From the NCBI RefSeq assembly GCF_003460605.1, contig NZ_QTVN01000012.1, forward strand, positions 68,263-132,262: a DNA stretch of 64,000 bases, written 5' to 3'. Shown here in pieces: positions 1 through 8,563 of this stretch. The DNA comes from Ruminococcus sp. AF31-8BH (GTDB lineage: Bacteria; Bacillota; Clostridia; Lachnospirales; Lachnospiraceae). Below the pieces are notes generated by a model. It worked only from the letters and a program-made list of their open reading frames with translations, searched no databases and was not told the DNA's origin. The position numbers and the translations under genes are program-made. The first letter of the stretch is position 1; each line of letters starts with the position of its first letter.

Positions 1-1029
1 CTCACAAAGAGATCCTGTAATGTCATACAGATGATCGCAAGGCTGATCCTCCTTGCCAAGAACGGTAATATGATGATAAGCACCGTACATAGCCGGACGC
101 ATCAGGTTTACTGCACAGGAATCCACGCCGATATATTCCTTGTGGGTATGTTTCTCATGGATTGCCTTGGTTACCAGGCAGCCATACGGTCCCATCATGA
201 AACGTCCCAGCTCAGTGTAGATTGCCACATCTCCCATTCCTTCCGGAACAAGAACTTCCTCGTAAACCTTGCGCACACCCTCTCCGATCACACGGATATC
301 ATTAGGTGTCTGTTCCGGACGATACGGAATACCGATACCACCGGAAAGATTGATAAACTTAATGTGCGCTCCTGTCTCCTTCTGAAGCTTAACAGCAAGC
401 TCAAACATTACCTTTGCAAGCATTGGGTAATATTCGTTCGTTACAGTATTGCTGGCAAGAAATGAATGGATACCAAACTCCTTTGCACCCTTGCTTTTAA
501 GAATACGGAAAGCATCAAAAATCTGTTCCGTTGTCATACCGTATTTGGCATCTCCCGGATTGTCCATAATATCATTGCTGATCTTGAATACTCCGCCTGG
601 ATTATAGCGGCAGCTGATAATTTCCGGAATCCTGCCTACAGCCTTTTCCACACTCTCAATGTGAGTGATATCATCCAGATTAATAATTCCACCAATTTCA
701 TCTGCATACTTAAACTCTTCGTTCGGAGTATCATTGGAGGAAAACATAATGTCTCCCTTTCCGCAGCCGATTGCCTTGGAAAGCATAAGCTCTGTCATGG
801 AAGAGCAGTCACAGCCGCAGCCATATTCCTGCAGAATCTTAATGAGAAATGGATTAGGTGTTGCTTTTACGGCAAAAAATTCCTTAAATCCCTTATTCCA
901 TGCAAATGCTTCCTTTAAAGCCTGTGCATTCTCACGGATTCCCCTCTCATCATAGAGATGGAACGGTGTAGGATACTTCTTTGCAATTTCCTGAACCTTC
1001 TCCAATGTTACAAAAGGTGTTTTTTTCAT
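1..1029 (-). CDS. lysA: Diaminopimelate decarboxylase, partial (3' end off window)
   Basis: Converts meso-diaminopimelate to L-lysine, the last step of lysine synthesis, using PLP in the cytoplasm. The 343 codons in the window start at ATG 1029 behind a GAGGAG site and begin MKKTPFVTL. Visible are FFAVKATPNP with the Schiff-base lysine, an HSFLASN segment where many homologues have HVGSQ, NLSGGIGIPYRP of the glycine-rich phosphate loop, and ELGRFMMGPYG. The gene leaves the window at its left edge, so the C-terminal cysteine/tyrosine active-site segment is only partly seen. The HSFLASN variant is, from family knowledge, a LysA-like subgroup; substrate is inferred from overall similarity. It lies 38 bp downstream of pyk on the same strand. 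Confidence 0.88.
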   Translation of the reverse strand, partial: MKKTPFVTLEKVQEIAKKYPTPFHLYDERGIRENAQALKEAFAWNKGFKEFFAVKATPNPFLIKILQEYGCGCDCSSMTELMLSKAIGCGKGDIMFSSNDTPNEEFKYADEIGGIINLDDITHIESVEKAVGRIPEIISCRYNPGGVFKISNDIMDNPGDAKYGMTTEQIFDAFRILKSKGAKEFGIHSFLASNTVTNEYYPMLAKVMFELAVKLQKETGAHIKFINLSGGIGIPYRPEQTPNDIRVIGEGVRKVYEEVLVPEGMGDVAIYTELGRFMMGPYGCLVTKAIHEKHTHKEYIGVDSCAVNLMRPAMYGAYHHITVLGKEDQPCDHLYDITGSLCE

Positions 1030-1067
1030 AATAGTTTCTCCTCGTTTATAAAATGTACAGCTATTTG

Positions 1068-2501
1068 TTACTTAGCCTCAATCACATGAAGCATGTTTGT
1101 AACAGCACCCTCCCTGGTCATATTCGTAGCCGGATCTCCTACAGTAAACACGATCAGATCGCCCTTCTTTGCAAGACGCTTTCTGCGGACAACGCTCATG
1201 GCCTGGGAAATAATATGCTCTGTGGAATCCTTCTCATATCCCTTCAACGGAGTCACACCCCAAACCAGCTGCAGTCTGTGAAGAACCGTATCACTGGGCG
1301 TAACTGCATAGATGGGAACAGCCGGGCGGAAATTGGAGATCAGTCTGGCCGTTCTTCCGCTAAAGGTAGGCGTTACAATAGCTTTTACCTTCAAATCTCT
1401 TGCTGTTTGTACTGCTGCAAGCCCCACAGCACTGGAAACACGGCTCTCTCCGCACATATTACGGCCATGGGTGTAGGACTCGTAATTCAGATGAGGCTCT
1501 GTATTCTGTGCGATTTCTACCATCATTTTCAGTGCCTCCAGCGGGTATTTACCTGCCGCAGTCTCACCTGACAGCATAATTGCATCTGTACCGTCATAAA
1601 TAGCATTTGCAACATCTGCAACCTCTGCTCTTGTTGGACGCGGATTGCGGATCATGGAATCCAGCATCTGTGTAGCTGTGATAACCGGAACGTAATTTTC
1701 GTTGCATTTGCGGATGATCATCTTCTGAATGTAGGGAACCTCACTCGGAGGAATCTCCACTCCAAGATCACCTCTGGCAACCATAATTCCATCTGCTGCC
1801 TTAATGATCTCGTCGATATTCTCAACGCCCTCTGCATTCTCAATCTTGGCAATGATACCAATATCCTGACCGCCGTTTTCATCCAGAAGCTGTCTGATTT
1901 CCCGGATTGCCTTTGCATCCCGGACAAAGGAAGCTGCAATATAGTCAAATTCCTGCTGAATTCCAAATAAAATATCAGCTTTATCCTGCTCTGTAATTCC
2001 CGGAAGTTTCACTTTCACATAAGGGACATTGATTCCTTTACGCTCGCCAAGCTCACCGCCATTTAAAACACGGCAGACAATGTCACAGTTCTTTATATTC
2101 TCGATTTCCAGCTCGATCAGACCATCATCGATCAGGATTTTGCCGCCTTTTTTAACATCCTTATGCAGATTCTCATACGTAATGGCAACACGGGTTTCAT
2201 CTCCCTCTATGTCACCTGTGGTAAGTGTAAATTCACTTCCTGTTTCCAGCATAACCTTCTTATGATCCTTCAGAAGCTTGGTACGGATCTCAGGTCCCTT
2301 GGTATCAAGAAGCATAGCAACAGGAATATTCAGCTCTTCCCTCAGGTTCTTGATCATGTCCACGCGCCCTCTGTGTTCTTCATGAGAGCCATGGGAAAAA
2401 TTAAAACGGGCAATATCCATTCCGGCACGCATCATAGCTTTCAATACAGTTTTCTTACTGGAGGCCGGTCCCAGAGTACAGATGATTTTTGTTCTTTTCA
2501 T
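1068..2501 (-). CDS. pyk: Pyruvate kinase
   Basis: Catalyses phosphoenolpyruvate plus ADP to pyruvate plus ATP, the last glycolytic step. The 477-residue protein begins MKRTKIICTLGPAS, the typical N-terminus, and carries MRAGMDIARFNFSHG, DTKGPEIR, the catalytic MVARGDLGVE and TRAEVADVANAI segments. The length fits the standard form with A, B and C domains and no extra C-terminal PEP-utiliser domain found in some Firmicutes enzymes. An AGAGGG site lies about 9 nt before the ATG. Only 38 bp separate its stop from lysA downstream, so the two may share a transcript; no terminator was seen between them. Confidence 0.97.
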   Translation of the reverse strand: MKRTKIICTLGPASSKKTVLKAMMRAGMDIARFNFSHGSHEEHRGRVDMIKNLREELNIPVAMLLDTKGPEIRTKLLKDHKKVMLETGSEFTLTTGDIEGDETRVAITYENLHKDVKKGGKILIDDGLIELEIENIKNCDIVCRVLNGGELGERKGINVPYVKVKLPGITEQDKADILFGIQQEFDYIAASFVRDAKAIREIRQLLDENGGQDIGIIAKIENAEGVENIDEIIKAADGIMVARGDLGVEIPPSEVPYIQKMIIRKCNENYVPVITATQMLDSMIRNPRPTRAEVADVANAIYDGTDAIMLSGETAAGKYPLEALKMMVEIAQNTEPHLNYESYTHGRNMCGESRVSSAVGLAAVQTARDLKVKAIVTPTFSGRTARLISNFRPAVPIYAVTPSDTVLHRLQLVWGVTPLKGYEKDSTEHIISQAMSVVRRKRLAKKGDLIVFTVGDPATNMTREGAVTNMLHVIEAK

Positions 2502-2639
2502 AGCAGTTTATCCCTCTGTTTGTAATAGTTTACAGAACCTCACATCTATAGTGAGTTCCCGGAATCCCAAGGAAGCAAAACCATCTGCTTCACCCCCGGA
2601 TTCTGTTTAAAGTATGTGCCAAAGCATATTGAAAAGGCT

Positions 2640-3497
2640 CTACTTCACATGTGTATGAGTAAAAAGATGGTCCTGGCAGTACTCATAATTTCCGTTACAT
2701 CTGGAGCAAAAGCGAAATTCCAGATTGGGATCATCAAGCTCGGTGCGCCCGCAAATTGCACATTTATGCTTGGTCAGTGCACCACCGCCTGACCCGGTAC
2801 GTCCTCTTGGCTCCATCGCCCTGCGAAATTCATTCCTTCTGTGGACCTCCTTCGGATTATACCGACTGAAATCCTTACTTCCAAAGTAAAAAATAATGAA
2901 GTTCAACAGTGAAGCCACAATAGGGATCACCAGATACCATGCACCTGCCATAATGTACTGAATCATTTCATATGCAACAATCACTACATAGAAAACCGCC
3001 ATCCACTTCATCTTCACCGGAATGATAAACATAAGAAGAACCGACATATCCGGATAGCACATTGCATATGCAAGGAATGTGGACAAGCTGATATAATAGG
3101 TGGAGAATACGCTTCCTACCAGAACATTCCCTCCAAGAAGGAAGTATAAAATAAAAGCGCCTATAATTGTAAACAGGATTCCCGAAAAAATATACAAAGT
3201 ATATTTAAAGGTACCAATCGTACGCTCCAGTGACGTTCCGATCGGATAATAAAAGAATAAAACCGCAATTGCAAACCAGAGTACACCTGCAGTACTTGGC
3301 GGATACAAAACCCATGTCACCAGTCTCCATATCTGTCCACGCAAAATATACGCCGGTTCCAGACTCAGCCAGTTCAGAAGGCTTGGATTTATGATCGTAA
3401 GCGCATAGCCAATCACGTAACAAACAATAATGTAAACTGTCAGATTGGGAATTCCGAATCTTCCATATTTGCGTTCCCACTTGTCAATAAATTTCAT
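2640..3497 (-). CDS. Rhomboid-fold membrane protein with C-terminal zinc ribbon
   Basis: A 285-residue membrane protein. The ATG at 3497 is chosen because GGAGGAT sits 5 nt before it; an ATG four codons upstream has no such site. About six hydrophobic segments span residues 15-205. The GQIWRLVTWVLYPP stretch and the following helix order resemble rhomboid/derlin proteins, but I see no GxSx serine motif or catalytic histidine, so it is probably not a protease. The last 45 residues hold a zinc-ribbon-like array beginning CAICGRTELDD, followed by FCSRCNGNYEYCQDH. It follows the CorA-type gene by 22 bp and is very likely co-transcribed with it. Function unknown. Confidence 0.72.
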   Translation of the reverse strand: MKFIDKWERKYGRFGIPNLTVYIIVCYVIGYALTIINPSLLNWLSLEPAYILRGQIWRLVTWVLYPPSTAGVLWFAIAVLFFYYPIGTSLERTIGTFKYTLYIFSGILFTIIGAFILYFLLGGNVLVGSVFSTYYISLSTFLAYAMCYPDMSVLLMFIIPVKMKWMAVFYVVIVAYEMIQYIMAGAWYLVIPIVASLLNFIIFYFGSKDFSRYNPKEVHRRNEFRRAMEPRGRTGSGGGALTKHKCAICGRTELDDPNLEFRFCSRCNGNYEYCQDHLFTHTHVK

Positions 3498-3519
3498 GTA
3501 ATCCTCCATTCTCTGATGA

Positions 3520-4461
3520 TCAGAAAAATTTCTTCTTGGATAGAATCACTGCCGCCACAATACTTACCAGAACGGACAACACGATTACCACTAAAAATCC
3601 CCATTTATCTGCTGAAAAAGGCATTCCTGCAGGACTTAGGTTCATGCCGTAGGCACTGAACACAATGGTGGGAATACTCATAACAATGGTAATGACAGAT
3701 AAAACCTTCATAACCACGTTCAAGTTATTGGAAATAACAGATGCAAAGGTTCCCATCATACTGCTCAGGATACCGCTGTAAATGTTCGCCATCTCAATTG
3801 CCTGCTTATTCTCTATGATAACATCCTCCAGAAGATCTGTGTCCTCCGGATACTGCTTGATACTCTCTACTTTCAGAAGCTTCTCCAGCACTACCTCATT
3901 GGAACGAAGAGAGGTTGTAAAATAGACCAGTGATTTCTCCAGTTCCAAAAGCTCTAATAATTCCTGATTCCTAGTAGACATATGAAGCTTCTCTTCTACC
4001 TGCTCGCTCTTCTTATCTATAATTCGCAGATAATGCAGGTACATGGTCGCATTGCGATACAGAATCTGCAGAATAAATCTGGTCTTCATATAGGTAAAAA
4101 AGTTCCGCACCCTTCCTTCCATAAAACGGGTAAGTACCTGCGTATCCTCCAGACATACGGTAATGATCATTTTCCTGGTAACTATAATGCCCAGAGGGAT
4201 GGTGCCGTACCAATCCTTTTCATTACGTTCCTCAATGATCGGAACATCTACAAGTATCAGGGTATAATTGTCTTCCACTTCGATACGGGAACGCTCTTCT
4301 TCATCAAGAGGTGCCCGAAGATCATCCACTTCAATTCCAAATCGCTCGGATATCTCAAATATCTCAGTTGCAGTAGGATTGGTCATCGCAATCCAGCAAT
4401 CCTCCTGTGGCTCCTGGATTTCATGAATTGCCCCTTCTATTGTCTTGAAAACCCTTACCAC
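3520..4461 (-). CDS. corA: CorA-family divalent cation transporter
   Basis: Predicted magnesium (or related divalent metal) channel of the CorA family, pentameric in the membrane. The C-terminus has two transmembrane helices (about residues 250-305), with the signature YGMN at the end of the first and a basic KKKFF tail. The cytoplasmic N-terminal domain is rich in acidic and helical segments. The start is placed at GTG 4461 because AAGGAG lies 8 nt upstream and a strong promoter would initiate near 4491; a GTG and an ATG seven and six codons upstream lack a good site. Final length 313 residues. The substrate metal cannot be told from sequence. Confidence 0.88.
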   Translation of the reverse strand: MVRVFKTIEGAIHEIQEPQEDCWIAMTNPTATEIFEISERFGIEVDDLRAPLDEEERSRIEVEDNYTLILVDVPIIEERNEKDWYGTIPLGIIVTRKMIITVCLEDTQVLTRFMEGRVRNFFTYMKTRFILQILYRNATMYLHYLRIIDKKSEQVEEKLHMSTRNQELLELLELEKSLVYFTTSLRSNEVVLEKLLKVESIKQYPEDTDLLEDVIIENKQAIEMANIYSGILSSMMGTFASVISNNLNVVMKVLSVITIVMSIPTIVFSAYGMNLSPAGMPFSADKWGFLVVIVLSVLVSIVAAVILSKKKFF

Positions 4462-4497
4462 AATCTGCACTCCTTCCATCACAAAAATACAGTTTCC

Positions 4498-4526
4498 ATT
4501 ATAATTTGTACAAGAAATTTTGTCAA
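4498..4526 (-). promoter_or_regulatory. Promoter for corA-type/rhomboid operon
   Basis: On the minus strand TTGACA (4526-4521) is followed after exactly 17 bp by TATAAT (4503-4498), a perfect consensus pair. It faces away from the aroC promoter 16 bp away, so this is a compact divergent control region. Transcription would start near 4491, about 30 nt before the chosen GTG start. Confidence 0.85.
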
Positions 4527-4541
4527 TTCTAATAGATTCGG

Positions 4542-4570
4542 TTTACAAATTTTTAGCATTTCGCTATAAT
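4542..4570 (+). promoter_or_regulatory. Promoter for aroC
   Basis: TTTACA (4542-4547), 17 bp, then TATAAT (4565-4570). It predicts a start near 4577 and a leader of about 58 nt. No riboswitch or attenuator was recognised in the leader. Confidence 0.85.
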
Positions 4571-4634
4571 GTCTTTAACAACACATTCGTACTTTAATAC
4601 GATATAGTCAAAAAACAGAAAGGATTTTACGCCT

Positions 4635-5726
4635 ATGAGTCAGTCAACATTCGGAAAAAAATTCACAGTAACTACCTGGGGAGAATCTCACGGCAAGGCA
4701 CTTGGGGCAGTTGTGGACGGAGTACCTGCAGGACTTTTCCTTACAGAGGCCGACATTCAGGTTTATCTGGATCGCAGAAAGCCTGGACAGAGCCGCTACA
4801 CTACATCCCGCAGTGAGGGTGATCAGGTAGAAATTCTCTCCGGCGTATTCGAGGGCAGAACTACAGGAACTCCCATCTCCCTGATCGTGTATAATAAGGA
4901 TCAGCGTTCCCAGGATTATGGAAATATTGCCCAGACTTACCGTCCCGGACATGCGGATTTTGGCTTTGACAGCAAATACGGTTTTCGGGATTACAGAGGC
5001 GGAGGACGTTCCTCCGGACGGGAGACCATCGGCCGGGTAGCAGCCGGTGCCATTGCAGCTAAGATTCTTAAAGAGCTTGGCATTACCCTGCAGACATATA
5101 CAAGCTCTATCGGACCTGTCTCCTGCCAGGGCTTTCATCCTGAGGTGATTTCGGAGAATTCTTTTTATATGCCGGATATGGTTGCCGCAAAAAAAGCAGT
5201 CCAGTATCTGGAGCAGTGCATGAGAAAAAATGACAGTGCAGGCGGCGTGATCGAATGCCGTATTAATGGTGTTCCTGCAGGTATCGGAGACCCTGTTTTT
5301 GGCAAGCTTGATGCAGCATTTGCGCAGGCACTGATGTCTATTGGCGCAGTCAAGGCTGTAGAAGTCGGTGACGGTGTAAAGGTTTCTTCCATGAAAGGCT
5401 CCACGGATAATGACGGTTTCCACATGGAAGACGGCAAGATCACAAAAACCACCAATCACGCCGGAGGTATCCTTGGCGGCATCAGTGACGGCGGACAGAT
5501 TCTTCTTCGCGCCCATGTAAAGCCTACTCCGTCCATCTCTCAGGCACAGCAGACTGTCACCAGGACCGGAGAAAATATTTCCATCGAAATCAAGGGGCGC
5601 CACGACCCGGTGATCGTGCCAAGAGCCGTTGTAGTTGTAGAATCTATGGCTGCCATCACCCTGGTAGATGCCATGTTCTCCAACATGAGCGCCCGCATGG
5701 ATTATGTGAAGGATTTTTATCTGTAA
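4635..5726 (+). CDS. aroC: Chorismate synthase
   Basis: Converts 5-enolpyruvylshikimate-3-phosphate to chorismate with reduced FMN as cofactor, the last common step to aromatic amino acids. The 363 residues start at ATG 4635 with AGAAAGGA about 11 nt upstream. Family signatures are clear: GESHGKALGAVVDGVPAG near the N-terminus, GHADFGFDSKYGFRDYRGGG, RSSGRETIGRVAAGAIA and TNHAGGILGGISDG. It stands alone with its own promoter and terminator, no other shikimate genes being in the window. A palindromic repeat lies between its stop and the terminator. Confidence 0.98.
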   Translation: MSQSTFGKKFTVTTWGESHGKALGAVVDGVPAGLFLTEADIQVYLDRRKPGQSRYTTSRSEGDQVEILSGVFEGRTTGTPISLIVYNKDQRSQDYGNIAQTYRPGHADFGFDSKYGFRDYRGGGRSSGRETIGRVAAGAIAAKILKELGITLQTYTSSIGPVSCQGFHPEVISENSFYMPDMVAAKKAVQYLEQCMRKNDSAGGVIECRINGVPAGIGDPVFGKLDAAFAQALMSIGAVKAVEVGDGVKVSSMKGSTDNDGFHMEDGKITKTTNHAGGILGGISDGGQILLRAHVKPTPSISQAQQTVTRTGENISIEIKGRHDPVIVPRAVVVVESMAAITLVDAMFSNMSARMDYVKDFYL

Positions 5727-5740
5727 GAAATGTCTTTTCC

Positions 5741-5904
5741 TAGAGCGTGTTTGAAAAAGGCTTTCTGCAAGATGTGCGTCACAATTTGTGGGAGATTTTG
5801 TCCGCATGAAGGCGCCGTAGCGGGCTACGGCAACTGAATTCGGGCAAAATCTCCCGCAAAGTGGGGCGTACAGATTGCGGGAATGATTTTTCAAACACGC
5901 TCTA
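5741..5904. repeat. TA-flanked palindromic (MITE-like) element, copy 1
   Basis: A 164-bp element whose ends are a perfect 18-bp inverted repeat: TAGAGCGTGTTTGAAAAA at 5741-5758 and its complement at 5887-5904. Inner parts also pair (GGGAGATTTTG near 5790 with CAAAATCTCCC near 5856), and the centre holds CCGTAG-CGGG-CTACGG, so the whole element can fold into one long imperfect hairpin. It has no reading frame of its own. TA at both tips fits a TA target duplication, as with Tc1/mariner-type MITEs, but that origin is inference. A decayed second copy lies near 19249-19388. Confidence 0.8.
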
Positions 5905-5907
5905 AAG

Positions 5908-5940
5908 CTCCCTCCCGGATTCGGAGGGAGTTTTCTTTTA
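5908..5940 (+). terminator. Intrinsic terminator after aroC
   Basis: CTCCCTCC (5908-5915) pairs with GGAGGGAG (5923-5930) around a 7-nt loop and is followed by TTTTCTTTT. Confidence 0.9.
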
Positions 5941-5970
5941 CAAACTACTTAGTTCTAAATTTCTGCACTT

Positions 5971-6027
5971 GCAAAAACAAGGACAGCTATCTGCTTTTAC
6001 TTTCAGATAACTGTCCTTGTTTTTTAT
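5971..6027 (-). terminator. Bidirectional terminator after the lactonase gene
   Basis: AACAAGGACAG pairs with CTGTCCTTGTT, extended by TATCTG/CAGATA, flanked by A-runs on one side and T-runs on the other. It lies 22 bp past the lactonase stop and can also stop transcription coming from aroC. Confidence 0.85.
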
Positions 6028-6048
6028 AATCGCTTTTTCACGAAAACA

Positions 6049-7134
6049 TCAGGCCTCCAAATCCTCAATGTCCTCTCCATCCGGAACCGGCCAGATGTTG
6101 ATGCAGTTCGGAGTCTCGATCTTACGGGGCTTGCCTTTCATCATAATGATGTTCTTCTCGTAGTCTACCTTGAAGGTGGTTACGCTGTTGCTGGAATGGT
6201 TGGCAACGGCAATGTGCTGGTTATCCGGGAAGATTACCAGGTCCTTCGGGTAATCACCGCTAACCGGAAGCACAAATTTGCGCTCCAGAAGTCCGGTCTC
6301 CCCATCTACCTCAAACATGGCAACGGTATTCTCACCTGCTGTTGTGCAGAACAGGTGCTTGCCGTCCGGTGCAAGCGCAAGTCCGGAAGCTGCATTGTGG
6401 GAAACACCAGTCTCCTTCTTCGCCAGAGTGGATACGCTCTGAAGCAGTTCAAACTCCGGAGCATCTCCGCTTCCGTCATAGCTGTACACCTTGATCTCAT
6501 TGCTCAGCTCAAAAAGAATGTATGCAAAACGTCCGTCTGCGCTGAAGCGGATAATACGCGGGCCGCTCTCTCTCGGGCAGCGGACAATATCTACAAGCTC
6601 AAGCTTGTCTGTGCGCTTATTGATGCGGTACACCTTTACCTGGTCGATTCCATTGTCTACTGCACAGAGATACTTATTGTCCGGTGTGGGACGCACGCAG
6701 TTTACATGAGGGCGGAAGTTGCGCTCTGCCACGCTTCCAAGTCCTGTATGGAACACGCCGTCCATAACGCTTCCAAGACGTCCATCCTTATGTGTATGCA
6801 CAACTGTCACCTTGCCATCATGATAGCCTGCAACGTAAAGATATTTGCCGTCTACGTCTGTTGCCAGGAAGCATCCGCGCATGCCGTCGATATCAACGCT
6901 GTTGATACGGGACAGATCACCGTTGTGATCACGCTTGAAAACCGCAACTCCTTCGTCCTCGATGGAATACAGATACTTGCCATTCTTGGACACTGCGGTA
7001 TAAGATGCATTGCTTACTTCCACTTCGCTTCTCTCTGTGAGAGTACCTTCTTCCAGGTTCACGTCATAAACCTGGATTCCTTTGCTGGTTCCGTGAGTAT
7101 AGGTACCTACATAAGCCACATATTTCTTCCCCAT
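6049..7134 (-). CDS. Lactonase-family seven-bladed beta-propeller protein
   Basis: A 361-residue member of the lactonase family (Pfam PF10282) that includes YbhE/YkgB-type 6-phosphogluconolactonases. It begins MGKKYVAYVGTYTHGTSKGI, the standard family N-terminus, and shows repeated propeller-blade motifs such as NASYTAVSKNGKYLYSIED, RPHVNCVRPTPDNKYLCAVD and NAASGLALAPDGKHLFCTT. GGAGG lies 8 nt before the ATG. There is no signal peptide, so it acts in the cytoplasm. No glucose-6-phosphate dehydrogenase gene is nearby, so the substrate remains uncertain. Confidence 0.85.
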   Translation of the reverse strand: MGKKYVAYVGTYTHGTSKGIQVYDVNLEEGTLTERSEVEVSNASYTAVSKNGKYLYSIEDEGVAVFKRDHNGDLSRINSVDIDGMRGCFLATDVDGKYLYVAGYHDGKVTVVHTHKDGRLGSVMDGVFHTGLGSVAERNFRPHVNCVRPTPDNKYLCAVDNGIDQVKVYRINKRTDKLELVDIVRCPRESGPRIIRFSADGRFAYILFELSNEIKVYSYDGSGDAPEFELLQSVSTLAKKETGVSHNAASGLALAPDGKHLFCTTAGENTVAMFEVDGETGLLERKFVLPVSGDYPKDLVIFPDNQHIAVANHSSNSVTTFKVDYEKNIIMMKGKPRKIETPNCINIWPVPDGEDIEDLEA

Positions 7135-7273
7135 TTGTCTAGCCTCCTACAGTCTCATTTCTGGAAACCATTTGCTTTCGCTGCTTTTCCGTTCTCAATC
7201 TGCAGCGGTCCTGGTTACTGTTCAGTACATTCCCAGTAACTGGTTTGGTTTCTTTTATGTAATTTGTAACTGA

Positions 7274-7302
7274 ATTATACCACACCCGGTTTCAAAGAAC
7301 AA
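7274..7302 (-). promoter_or_regulatory. Promoter for the lactonase gene
   Basis: Minus-strand TTGTTC (7302-7297), 17 bp, TATAAT (7279-7274). The -35 box lies inside the last codons of hemL, so the lactonase gene may be both independently transcribed and reached by readthrough. No terminator was seen between hemL and the lactonase gene. Confidence 0.65.
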
Positions 7303-8563
7303 GCTTTACTGCATCCAGAGTTTCCATAATAATTTCATCTGTGTGGGCAGCAGATAAGAACATTGCCTCAAACTGGGAAGGTGCCATGTGGATTCCCATT
7401 TTCAGCATTTTCTTAAAATACTCTGCAAAGGCCTTGGTATCAGAGGTTTTGGCGGAAACATAGTCCACTACAGGCTGCCCGGTAAAGAACAGACTTCCCA
7501 GGGAGCTGATGTGGTTCATCTGTACCTTCAGGCCCTTTTCCCGGGCAATTTTTTCCATGCCGCCGTAAAGCATCTGGCCCTTGGCTTCCAGTTCTTTATA
7601 AATTTCCTGATGATCGTATAAATATTTCAGCTGGATCAGACCTGCTGCCATGGCAACCGGGTTTCCGCTTAAGGTTCCTGCCTGGTAAACCTTTCCTGCC
7701 GGGGAAACCAGCTCCATCACGTCTCTTCTTCCGCCGTAAGCGCCCACAGGCATTCCTGCGCCGATGATCTTACCGTAGGTCACAAGGTCCGGAGTTACGC
7801 CAAAATACTGGGCTGCGCCCCCAAATGCCAGACGAAATCCTGTGATAACCTCATCGAAAATAAGAAGTGCATGATACTGATCACAAAGAGCCCGAAGCCC
7901 CTCAAGGAAGCCCTCGCATGGAGGAACCACACCCATGTTGGCTCCAACTGCCTCCACGATCACAGCTGCCACCTGGCCGTCTGCCTGTTCAAAAAGAGCC
8001 TTCACGCTGCCAATGTCATTGTAAACTGCCAGCATGGTATCCTCTGTGCATCCCTTTGGCACGCCTGCGCTGTCCGGCACGCCGCTTGTCATGACACCGG
8101 AGCCAGCACTTACCAGCATGGCATCGCTGTGTCCGTGATAGCAGCCTGCGAATTTGATGATCTTATTTTTCCCGGTAAAGCCTCTGGCAACACGGATAGC
8201 ACTCATAACGGCCTCTGTTCCGGAATTGACCATACGGATCATGTCCACATGAGGGATCCTCTCGCAGATAAACTCTGCCATCTCCACCTCAATCTCAGTG
8301 GCACAGCCAAAGCTTAAGCCGTTCTCACATGCCTTTAACACACTTTCCCGGATGGCCGGGAAATTATGGCCAAGGATCATCGGTCCCCAGGAATCAATGT
8401 AGTCAATATAGCGGTTGCCGTCCACATCGTAAATGTAGCAGCCGTCTGCCCTGTCAATAAATCTTGGTGCCTCTCCGATGGATCCGTAGGCACGCACCGG
8501 GCTGTTTACGCCTCCTGGAATCCTTTTTACTGCTCTTTCAAAAAGCTTCTCAGACTTTGTCAT
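7292..8563 (-). CDS. hemL: Glutamate-1-semialdehyde 2,1-aminomutase
   Basis: PLP enzyme that turns glutamate-1-semialdehyde into 5-aminolevulinate, second step of the C5 tetrapyrrole route. The 423 residues start MTKSEKLFERAVKRIPGGVN and show RMVNSGTEAVMSAIRVARG, CYHGHSDAMLV, LLIFDEVITGFR and the Schiff-base lysine in TYGKIIGAGMPVGAYGG. The start codon overlaps the hemB stop by one base (TGATG), indicating translational coupling. It is the last gene of the hem operon, and takes the product of HemA encoded first in the same operon. Confidence 0.97.
   Translation of the reverse strand: MTKSEKLFERAVKRIPGGVNSPVRAYGSIGEAPRFIDRADGCYIYDVDGNRYIDYIDSWGPMILGHNFPAIRESVLKACENGLSFGCATEIEVEMAEFICERIPHVDMIRMVNSGTEAVMSAIRVARGFTGKNKIIKFAGCYHGHSDAMLVSAGSGVMTSGVPDSAGVPKGCTEDTMLAVYNDIGSVKALFEQADGQVAAVIVEAVGANMGVVPPCEGFLEGLRALCDQYHALLIFDEVITGFRLAFGGAAQYFGVTPDLVTYGKIIGAGMPVGAYGGRRDVMELVSPAGKVYQAGTLSGNPVAMAAGLIQLKYLYDHQEIYKELEAKGQMLYGGMEKIAREKGLKVQMNHISSLGSLFFTGQPVVDYVSAKTSDTKAFAEYFKKMLKMGIHMAPSQFEAMFLSAAHTDEIIMETLDAVKLVL

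Noticed and set aside
4644..5894. Long open frame antisense to aroC (416 codons)
   Set aside because: Shadow of a highly conserved gene; rich in Cys, His and Ile as antisense frames are, no ribosome site and no family resemblance.
6196..7239. 347-codon plus-strand frame opposite the lactonase gene
   Set aside because: Antisense shadow; the minus-strand frame has clear propeller motifs and a ribosome site.
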